From contig NAVB01000560.1 in NCBI GenBank assembly GCA_002179805.1, positions 1-10,709 of the forward strand: a stretch of DNA of 10,709 nt, written 5' to 3'. Below, in pieces: positions 1 to 7,200 of the stretch. A model generated the notes under the pieces. That model ran no database searches. It had not been told where the DNA came from and saw only the letters and a list, made by a program, of their open reading frames with translations. The position numbers and the translations under genes are program-made. The stretch comes from Acanthamoeba lenticulata. Taxonomy: Eukaryota; Discosea; Longamoebia; Acanthamoebidae. Within the stretch, counting starts at the first letter, position 1; every line of letters begins with the position of its first letter.

Positions 1-56
1 CAATCCTGAACTTTCCCTTGCCCCCGAGCTTATTGCTTTTCTGGCGAACTTCCCAG

Positions 57-604
57 GTTGGCTGAGCAATGGCTGCCGTTAGTACGATCCCAGTGTGAGC
101 CTGACGCGCAGATTTTGGTGGCGGCGACCAAGGCGGACCGGCCGGCGGAGACCCACCAGGTCTCGCTCACGGAGGCCGAGACCTGGTGCTCCAATGAGCA
201 CGTGCGTGCCGCCTCCCAAACAGCCACGGGGCTGCCAGCATCACCTTCTGGGAACAAAACTGATGAGAGGTGACCCGCTGCAGCTGGTGCACTACCGCAC
301 GAGCGCGTTGACCGGCGAGGGTGTCGAAGCGCTGTTCTCTGCCATCGCGCAGACGTACGCCCAGATCTCTGTGACCCGACCGCAAGCGTTCCCTGATAGA
401 ATTGCATGTGGCATTGGCCCGTACGCTACCCCTAGCCGGTTGCGTTTGTCTACACCGGATATCACACGAACCGCCTGTGCGCCTCTGTTGATTAGACCCC
501 CGTATGAGAAATCGGCGTGCTGCTGCTCGCTCATGGCGCCGCCTCCGTCCACGTTCGCCCGCCTGGTCGCCGGCCTCCAGCAGTTCAAGTACGCGCGGGC
601 TTGA
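57..604 (+). CDS. Rab-like small GTPase, 3' part (5' truncated)
   Basis: A GTP-binding switch protein of the Ras superfamily, most like Rab GTPases that direct vesicle traffic. Only the C-terminal half of the G domain is in the window. Exon A (57-201) follows a likely intron end (CAG at 54-56) and encodes AEQWLPLVRSQC, then ILVAATKADRP, where TKAD is the G4 guanine-specificity motif (usual form NKxD). An 82-nt GT..AG intron (202-283, phase 0) leads to exon B, encoding LVHYRTSALTGEGVEALF. There TSAL is the G5 motif and the rest is the alpha-5 helix typical of Rabs. P-loop, switch I and switch II must lie to the left of the window. After about base 370 the frame stays open to a TGA at 602-604, but the tail is not recognisable. 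It contains Cys-Cys-Cys near 515-523 without a stop behind it, so a normal Rab prenylation tail is not shown. A further intron beginning at GTGACC (371) is possible. The G-domain call is firm; the 3' end is not. Confidence 0.6.
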
Positions 605-637
605 CCTCTGCTCTCTCGTGTTCTCGTCCTCATTTTA

Positions 638-2038
638 ATGGAACCGTCGAGCAGATGCGCACAGGTGGAGCCGCCTCCGAGGCGCGGCTTCAGCGAGATT
701 GCTGGATCGATCCGGCGGCCCCTTGACCCGACCACCACTAATGCTCGCTGCGGTCAAGGAACTTGCCTGGTGCGGGCTTGAGCGTTGAGCGCCTTGGCCG
801 CCCTCGTCTGGCTGACCTCGCGTTCGTCGGGTTGAACACAACGAACAGGTGATTGGCGGGACCGAGCACACGCTGGCAGTCAATCTCGTCTCGGCTGCCA
901 TCGCCTACCTTCGCTTCTTGGTAGAGCGCTCTCCCGAGCAGAGCCGCCATGCCTGTGCACCTCATGTTAAAGCGATTTTAACCTTGTGCCCCCAATCTGC
1001 ACCCACGAACAGGACATGATCGAGCAGCTGTTCCCGGAGCTCCTGGATGAGCAGTCAGAACAACTCGCTCGCGCCTTCCCTCGCTATGCCAAGGTAAGCT
1101 CTTGAGACGTCGGTCACAAGATAGCGCCTGTTTTGACCGTGCATACACCAGTACCTGCGCTTGGTGGCTCTCTACCCAGAACGTCAGCTGGTGGCCACAC
1201 CTGACATCGAGCTCCTGTGGAAGACCCACCTCATCCGGCCGCAGCACTACCGCCAGGTTGCAACCTCCAATGGCCTGGTTGGGTGGGAAGAGTCTTTCTC
1301 ACAAGCGGGAACGTGTCCAGGAGATGGAGAAGCTGTTTGGATACGTTGTTGACCACGCCGAGCTTCCTGCTGAATGTGAGCCCGGCGGCGACAAGGCTTC
1401 GCTGGCCGAGACCGAGCGCCTGTGGGCGCTGCACTATGGCCCTGACGAGACCTTAATCGCCGCGGGCCAGAGCCGACAAGTTGACGATGACAGCCCGATT
1501 GTGGAGAGAACCATGCTCCATGGAGGGAGGCGAGTGCCCTCGTGGGAAGAGGTGGCGGCAGGCGTGTCCCTGACTGCTGCCGACGTGGGCAAGGACGCAC
1601 GGTGGTTAGGCCACTTCCGTGCCTTTGTCGGCAAGCTTGTATGTGCAGAAGCTTGCTTGGTTCTTCCTCCTGTCGGGCTCTCACGCGTTCTCTTGTGGCA
1701 GACAACCGAGGAGGCGTGGCAGGATGCGAAGCTGCTGGACCAGTGCGTCACGGGCTACGCACGCTTCCTGGCTCAGTGGACGAGCAAGAACGGCTGCACT
1801 ACCCAGAGGACACCCCAAGCAGACACAGCAATAGAAGAAGGACCCACCTACGACGTCGACCTCATGTGGTGCGCAACTCCCCCCCCCTTCGGGCCTTCGT
1901 TCTTTTGGCTACGTTGCAACCTCACAAGTCAATACCACCAGGCACGCACACATGATGCATCCTGCGTCCTACTGGCACGACTGCAACGCTTTGGGCACGG
2001 ACCTCGACCACGTTCCCTGGCCGCACGACACCGCCTGA
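638..2038 (+). CDS. GRDP-like (DUF1399) protein, 7 exons
   Basis: Exons: 638-769, 849-920, 1013-1093, 1152-1256, 1321-1638, 1702-1868, 1942-2038 (972 nt, 323 aa). Introns are 79, 92, 58, 64, 63 and 73 nt. The family is recognised by its repeated D-x(4)-W-x-x-H motif. The first copy is YLRLVALYPE followed by ATPDIELLWKTHLIRPQHY (about residues 96-128). The second is GPTYDVDLMWHAHMMHP and then YWHDCNALG (about 283-310), with the Trp codon split by the last intron. Between them, TERLWALHYGPDE matches the T-x-x-LW..YG segment of the family. A helical LVSAAIAYLRFL lies near the N-terminus, as in plant GRDPs. The molecular function of the family is poorly known; plant members are linked to stress and development. 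The first copy has WKTH where WHxH is usual. There is no glycine-rich tail, so this is a compact form. The start at 638 is chosen because it opens a frame joining exon 2 in phase, but its -3 base is T. About 25 residues before the second motif align poorly with the family. Confidence 0.72.
1879..1887 (+). repeat. C9 homopolymer inside GRDP-like intron 6
   Basis: A run of nine C lies ten bases after the donor of the 1869-1941 intron. It serves no visible coding role and is a likely place for length polymorphism or sequencing error. Because it is intronic, an indel here would not change the protein. Confidence 0.8.
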
Positions 2039-2155
2039 GCTGAAGCCTGCTGGCGCTTGCTCCCACCAACCCAAGCGGATGTAGAGTTGTTTTTGGATTT
2101 ATATTTACGTTTCCGCCGACCACCCCTGTTCCGGTGAAGAACGATTGTCGATGAT

Positions 2156-2689
2156 TTAGGCGTTGTGGGCCATGGTCACCTCGACGTCCACGCCGGGCTC
2201 GATCTGGATGGAGGTAATCTGCTTCACGACCTCCGAGGGCGAGTGCAGATCGATGAGCCTCTTGTGGATCTTCATCTCGAAGCGATCCCAGGTCTTGGTA
2301 CCTGTTGCAAAAAAAGTAAGAAAATGGGCCCTAGAACATGGTGGATGAGCAAGTGGCGAGGGGGATTGGAGCAATAACATACCCTCACCGCAGGGGGTCT
2401 TCCTGGTGGTGATGCGGAGGTGCTTGGTGGGGAGACGGACGGGGCCCTTGACCTTGAGGTCCTGCTTCTTGGCGCCCGAGATGAGATCAGCGCACACTGC
2501 ACAGCAATCACCACAAGTTAGACTCTCGAGCAAAGGTTCCACTAGATGGTGATGCAAATTTGTAAACAATTAAAAGCTAGACGAACCCTTCTCGAGGTTC
2601 TTGACGTTGCGGCTGGTCAGGGTGATGCGGATGCGGTGGTAGTGCGACTCATCGTACTGCTCAACGGGCTTCTTCAGGGGGGTCGCCAT
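2156..2689 (-). CDS. RPS20: 40S ribosomal protein S20 (uS10), 3 exons
   Basis: Cytosolic small-subunit ribosomal protein uS10, a structural protein of the 40S head. On the minus strand the exons are 2689-2587, 2496-2383 and 2301-2156 (363 nt, 120 aa), the normal eukaryotic length. Introns are 90 nt (GTTCGT..CAG) and 81 nt (GTATGT..CAG), both phase 1. Recognisable stretches in order are [77 protein letters not shown] and the C-terminal [10 protein letters not shown]. The split codons restore the conserved LEK-V-CADL and CGEG-TKTW joins, which confirms the splice sites. The start ATG is preceded by a short leader containing a long pyrimidine tract. The gene converges on the GRDP-like gene, with 117 bp between the stops, and follows the acetyltransferase on the same strand. 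No odd or missing residues are seen; this appears to be a functional copy. Confidence 0.97.
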
Positions 2690-2704
2690 GATTAACGGAT
2701 CAGC

Positions 2705-2732
2705 AAAGGAGGGAAGAAAAAGAAGGGAAGGA
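2705..2732 (-). promoter_or_regulatory. 28-nt pyrimidine tract in RPS20 5' leader (TOP-like)
   Basis: On the minus strand bases 2732-2705 are all C or T, 15-43 nt before the RPS20 start codon. Ribosomal-protein genes in many eukaryotes have a pyrimidine tract at the transcription start (5' TOP), through which translation is regulated. Whether transcription begins in this tract cannot be told from the sequence. An AT-rich AAAATATT (2764-2771 on the minus strand) lies further upstream and could be a TATA-like element. Confidence 0.5.
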
Positions 2733-2775
2733 CGATGCAAGCCAAGCAAGAGGACAAAAAGCGAATATTTTCTGC

Positions 2776-2788
2776 CGACTACTAGTCG
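2776..2788. repeat. 13-nt palindrome upstream of RPS20
   Basis: CGACTA, a central C, then TAGTCG form a perfect inverted repeat of two 6-bp arms, about 90-100 bp before the RPS20 ATG and in the gap between RPS20 and the acetyltransferase gene. Its position fits a dimeric transcription-factor site in the RPS20 promoter. No known factor is assigned. Confidence 0.45.
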
Positions 2789-2893
2789 ACACAAATGATG
2801 GCCAGGTGAATGTGAGAGGTGGAGTGTGGCCCCTGGTGGAGGGACGTGTGCGGTATGTACAAGCTTCATTTGATAATCTTCAAACCCAAGTTA

Positions 2894-3750
2894 TTACACA
2901 AAGGAACAGAAAGTGTCCTCGTCTTCGAAACTGATGAGCCGAAGCTCCATCACAACGGCGTCTGGCTCCTCTTCCTCCGAGTAGTAGTTTTCCTTGTAGC
3001 CCGTCTGCTGGAAGCCGAGCTTGAGGTAGAGGCTCTGCGCAACGAAGTTGCTGGCAACCACATGCAGCTTGGCAGTCTCGTAGCCTCTTGAAATAAGATC
3101 GTCCAGAGCAAGTCGCATCAGCTTGCTAGCGATTCCCTGAGGGCGCACGAAAGTGGTAAGTGAGTTCGGCGCGTCATCAGCCAGCCGCGCGAGCTGCACT
3201 GCACGTACCATTTGCCGAAACTCCTCAAGCACCACGACATTGGCAACCTCTGCTTGCGTTCGTCGTCTGGTTGAGATGTACAGCACGAACCCCACGACCT
3301 CACCCTGTGGGCCCAGAGAAGTGTGAGCGCTGCAAATCGCCCAATTGGGGGGGGGGGAAGGCGCTGTACGTTAACTTCGGCAACGACGCCACCACCTCGC
3401 TTCAGGTAGCGCTTGAAACACTTGAGACCCCAGGCGCCAGGACCAAAGACTTGCTGGTCTATGTAGGCCAGTCGTTGCAGTTCGCCCTCCTTGCCGGCAT
3501 CGGCTGCTCTGACGTCCACTCGCTGCGGTATCCCGCGTATTGTCACAGCTTCGAATTGCAAGAGCCACGCCTTGCCACTGTCGGCTTCCTCTTGCGCTCG
3601 CTCTTCATGTTCGTCTTGCAAACTTTCCGACTCGTGGCATTCTTCTCTTTCCTCCTTCACCTCTTCGCTTCCTCCCTTGTTGTGCTCCTCCCTGCGCGAA
3701 GCGTCCTGTGGCTGAGTGGCGTCTTCTGGTACTGGCAGCAGCTCTACCAT
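2894..3750 (-). CDS. GNAT-family N-acetyltransferase (N-alpha-acetyltransferase-like), 3 exons
   Basis: Transfers acetyl from acetyl-CoA to an amine; the resemblance is to catalytic N-terminal acetyltransferases such as Naa50/Naa10 and bacterial RimI. Minus-strand exons are 3750-3370, 3304-3209 and 3136-2894 (720 nt, 239 aa), with introns of 65 nt (GTACAG..CAG) and 72 nt (GTACGT..CAG), both phase 0. The second intron is a multiple of three and is open in frame, so it would be misread as coding. Removing it joins VVVLEEFRQM to GIASKLMRLALDDL, giving the GNAT acetyl-CoA motif R-x-x-G-x-A (R157, G160, A162). Later come SNFVAQSLYLKLGF (motif B, about 188-201) and YKENYY followed by an acidic run and DAVVMEL, as in Naa50/RimI ends. 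The first about 75 residues are Glu/Lys-rich and not part of the fold. The start at 3750 has a good context (AAGATGG). Substrate class is inferred, and Naa10, Naa50 and RimI types are not separable by eye. Confidence 0.82.
3347..3357 (+). repeat. G11 homopolymer inside acetyltransferase intron 1
   Basis: Eleven consecutive G on the plus strand form a poly-C tract within the minus-strand intron 3369-3305. It lies between donor and acceptor and probably acts only as part of a pyrimidine-rich intron. It is a likely length-variable site. Confidence 0.8.
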
Positions 3751-3864
3751 CTTCCCTACGCCGTGTCGTTTCTGTTTGCTCGTGCGTCCTCCCGTCTTCT
3801 CTTGCTCAACTTTTTCAGCCGCTCGCCGTTCAGTTCATTTCGATAATTTTCTTTTCACTTCCCT

Positions 3865-3880
3865 TGCTCAGGTGCTCAGG
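3865..3880 (+). repeat. Two tandem copies of TGCTCAGG
   Basis: TGCTCAGG is repeated exactly head to tail, directly beside the B-box-like string on the opposite strand. Short enough to arise by chance or replication slippage; no function is assigned. Confidence 0.6.
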
Positions 3881-4090
3881 GCCAGATTCGAACCTAAGTC
3901 AAATGACTGTTCTGCTGACCCTTCCGGGATATCTCAAGGACAGAAGTTTGTGCCCAGCTCGTTTCCGTGTGTCGCACCTCGCTACGGGCAGGACCTTTTT
4001 GTAAAGGGCCGGCCATTGCCATTACACCGCCAAGACAAGAGTGAAAGCGCTGCAAGGTGTTCCCTCTCGCTTTCTCATTCTCCGCGAGAG

Positions 4091-4108
4091 ATCTGTTTTC
4101 GAACAGAT
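4091..4108 (+). repeat. Perfect inverted repeat with TTCG loop
   Basis: ATCTGTT, loop TTCG, AACAGAT: a perfect 7-bp stem extended by one G-T pair outside. It lies 106 bp before the kinase start codon. As RNA it would form a small hairpin in the 5' leader; as DNA it could be a dimer-binding site. The closing base pair is T-A and not C-G, so it is not the exceptionally stable C(UUCG)G type. Confidence 0.55.
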
Positions 4109-4151
4109 TCATGTGGGAAAGGCGGCACGCGGACATACAATAATTGCCAAA

Positions 4152-4163
4152 AAGATTAATCTT
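4152..4163. repeat. 12-bp perfect palindrome AAGATTAATCTT
   Basis: A self-complementary 12-mer 51 bp before the kinase ATG, containing two inverted GATTA cores. It could be a homeodomain-type or other dimeric factor site in the proximal promoter. No factor is identified. Confidence 0.45.
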
Positions 4164-4213
4164 CTCTCATCTTGTGGAATCTTTGTTCGCCCTTTCTCAA
4201 CGAACGTTGGGAA

Positions 4214-7200
4214 ATGAGTGACGAGGCTTTTCGCCATACGCTCGACCCATATCATTCCCTGGACCAAGGATGGCTTGCAGGGACAGCTGAAGCCTCTAAC
4301 TCCAAAGGCCTCACCACACCTGTGTGCGACGTAACTTGCAACGACAGCCAATGGGACGTGGTGGTGGCTGCCCCGCAACGTCTGGCGAGCAACGCCACGA
4401 GCGACGCCGAGGCTGAGATGGACGCCGACAGCGGCGGCAGTGGGGGCTACCTCCTCTCTTCCTCGCGCATGACGAGCAACTCGTCTGAGTTCACCGACAG
4501 CACGTCCGCTGCGGACTCTTCCTCTTCGTCCGACAGCAGCGACCTTGAAGAGGGCGATGCTAACGGCTACGTCACATACCGGGGCGAGGCCGATTCTGTC
4601 AGTGCCGCTACGGTCACATCCGGCGCTGATGGCATCGTACGCCTTCCTCTGGCACCGCCTTCGTCACCGTCGCTGGTGCCTCGGGCTCGTGCAGCGTCGC
4701 AGCCCATTGTGGCGAAGGGCAAGCACGGCCTCCGTGCCACCCGAAGCCGCCTCTCCATCCAAGCCCTGCCCAACCTACTCAAAGAAAAGACCGATGAGCT
4801 CGACCTTGACTACCGCGAGATTAACGTCAATGAACTCGACCTCGACGAGCAACCAGTCGGCAGGTACGTCTAGCGGCTCAATAACCATTCCCACTTCTCG
4901 CTCATGTGCGTACATGAATGCATGGATGAATGGATGATGCAGGGGCGCGTTCGGCACCATCTATAAGGGCCAGTGGCGTGGCGCCAGGGTGGCAATAAAG
5001 AAACTCAACGTCCTCTCCATGACGGAGAAGGAGCTCTATGAGTTCCGTCATGAGGTCGCCCTAATGAAGTACGTTCCGCACTGCTTCAACAACCCACTTT
5101 GCTTCTTCCTGACTTAATGTGCACACAGGTCGCTGTGCAACCACCCCAACATCGTGGACTTTATTGGAGCTTGCACGACACCGCCGCACTTCTGCCTCGT
5201 CTCCAAATACTACGCCAACGGGAGCGTCAAAGACTACCTTGAGCGACATAAGGGTACGTGCACTCTAGTTTTGCTCTATAAAAACACTTTTTCATGGTAT
5301 GTGTTTCTACACTTCTATGTTTGACGGTGCTCCTTGCATTCGATAGACGTACCGTGGATCACCCGTGTGAGGTTCGCGCGGGATGCCGCTGCGGGCGTGC
5401 TGCACCTGCACTGCGAACACGTTGTACATCGGGATCTAGCCGCACGCAATGCGCTGGTGGACGACAACCTGAATGTCCGCGTATGCGGTGCGCGCCAAGC
5501 AAACACACAACCACTTGACCACTTCGTGAGACTCACGATGTTGTGTGTTTGTGCTGCGCGCTGAGCGTAGACTTTGGACTCGCGCGGCGGTTGACCGCAC
5601 AGGCGCAGGAGAACACGTCGACGCTCCTGCCCGTGCCCTACATGGCTCCCGAGTCCATCCGCAAGCAGGAATACTCAATCAAGTCCGACAGTTTTAGCTT
5701 CGGCGTTTTCCTTTGGGAACTCGTCACCAAGCAGAAGCCCTACGCGGGCATGCCGCTGCTGGATGTCGCGTTTGGCGTCACCATCGAGGGCCTGCGCCTT
5801 AAGATCCCGGATGACTGTCATGAAGTGTTCCGCCAGCTTATGACCAAGTGCTGGGAGACCGAACCCGGCGGTGAATCCCTCTCCCGCCCTCTCCCCGCGC
5901 CAAGCAGCCGCCCGCCGATGACGGGCATTTTCTGACTTTCGGGCCAAATGCGCGGGGGAGAGCAGACCGGCCTGATTTTTACGAGCTCTTCCTCACGCTT
6001 GAGGGATACCTCGAGCAGCTAGAGATCGAGGAGGCCTTTGAGAAAGAGCGCCGGCGCAAGGAGGAGCTTGCTCGCAAAATGGAGCGGGTCAGCGACCCGT
6101 CCGTCACCGCCTACCTGACGCCGCACGGTACGTACTGCAGCCCTGTTGACTATAATGAGTCGCTGGCAGCGTATGGGCTCATGTTTGGTGGTTGTGGCGA
6201 TGTAGGCATCGCGCGCACCGGGAGTGGCGGGCGGACGCCGATACGCATACGGTCCACGCCAATGATGGGCAAGGCCGCCCTTGGGTCGCCCTTTATTGGG
6301 TTTGGGGCGGCCCTTCCGCTCGACCGCAGCGCCGCCGAAATCCATAACAGCACCCGCATGGCGCGCAGTGAGACCATGCTCCTCTCGTCCAAGAACACCG
6401 ATAAACAGGTTCATGCCCAGGTTCAAGTCCAGTCGGCGCAGCCGCCACAGCACGACAAGATGCAACGGGCTGGGTCGGCTGACGCGGTCAAAGACGCCGG
6501 CATGGAGAGCGGCGAGCACTCACTCAAGGAGGCCGACTTTGGAGGCTCTGGTGCGCCGGAGCTCGGCCATCGCGTGAGGCGTGGCCTCGACGGGCGCGAG
6601 CTCATGCTTGGTGACCTAGAGCGCACGGCCAGCACTGGTTCCGCCTCGCCGACCAGCGGCCGGCGTCGAGTGGCCATGGCCGACCGCGACGACATGCTCC
6701 GACGGAGCGCCGAGCTGCTGACGCGCCTCTCCTCCAAGGATCACTTCATCGATCCAGCTCGCGTTATCGCACAATTTCCCTTTGGTGCCGCCCCTCGTTC
6801 ACCCCGCCTTCATACGTTGTTGGGGCTCACAACCCGCTACACCACGCAGAGAACGGGACGCACGGCCTTATCTGCAAGGCCAAGCTCGTCCTGCCGGCCA
6901 GTGAAGGCGAGAAAAAGCCGGAAAGGACCGTTGCGGTGGCGATCAAGCGCCTGAGCAACTTCCTGCTGCACACTTCGGAGAGGGGAACGCATGAGGACCT
7001 CATGCGGCAGGTTGAACTGATGTTGGCTGTGCGCGATTGTCCCAACGTCGTGCGGTTCCTTGGGGCCAACCTCGCGCTTGACAATGGCTTCCTCGTCTAC
7101 CAATGGGTCAAGCATGGCACGCTCCCCCACCTTTCCCTTTCTCGTACTTGCTTTTATACACAGCAAAACTGACTTGGAGCCATGCAGGTTCACTGGCGCA

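Larger units (their letters stand above)
3751..4213. promoter_or_regulatory. Divergent intergenic region between acetyltransferase and kinase genes
   Basis: These 463 bp separate two divergently transcribed genes, so both promoters and 5' leaders should lie here. No confident coding exon was found on either strand. Visible elements are a minus-strand ATG-AAC-TGA mini-ORF (3838-3830) in the acetyltransferase leader, a tandem 8-bp repeat (3865-3880), a tRNA B-box-like string on the minus strand (3894-3882), a TTCG-loop hairpin (4091-4108) and a 12-bp palindrome (4152-4163). A 5' non-coding exon of either gene cannot be excluded. Confidence 0.5.

Noticed and set aside
292..738. Minus-strand open frame of 148 codons opposite the GTPase tail and GRDP exon 1
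   Set aside because: No recognisable family. The plus strand carries the GTPase G5 motif and an exon joining in phase to the GRDP-like protein. It remains weakly possible only because the GTPase tail is unresolved.
1720..1870. Possible frameshift in the GRDP-like gene before the second motif
   Set aside because: Another frame reads QERLHYPEDTP, vaguely like the family's HP segment, but it would need two compensating shifts. The annotated frame is open and rejoins the second motif, so an in-frame divergent stretch is simpler.
3160..3846. Long plus-strand open frame (228 codons) across the acetyltransferase locus
   Set aside because: It is antisense to the acetyltransferase exons, whose minus-strand product has clear GNAT motifs. 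The plus-strand translation is low-complexity Ser/Leu/Phe without a recognisable domain.
3870..3970. Complete tRNA gene on the minus strand
   Set aside because: The B-box-like string is good, but the T stem pairs poorly and no matching 5' acceptor strand (GCTCAGG) is found within normal tRNA distance. It is kept only as a weak tRNA-like finding.
3540..4004. Plus-strand open frame of about 154 codons entering the divergent spacer
   Set aside because: It overlaps the acidic N-terminal exon of the acetyltransferase in antisense and shows no domain or plausible start context.
6128..6168. Possible 41-nt intron (donor GTACGT) in the kinase linker
   Set aside because: The stretch is open in frame and reads as plausible linker sequence. 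The intron would be abnormally short, and its removal is not needed to keep the frame.
7144..7187. Canonical GT-AG intron of 44 nt in place of the 71-nt GC-AG intron
   Set aside because: It keeps frame but would be shorter than all other introns here (58-105 nt) and adds nine residues that break the alignment with kinase 1. It is still possible and easily tested.
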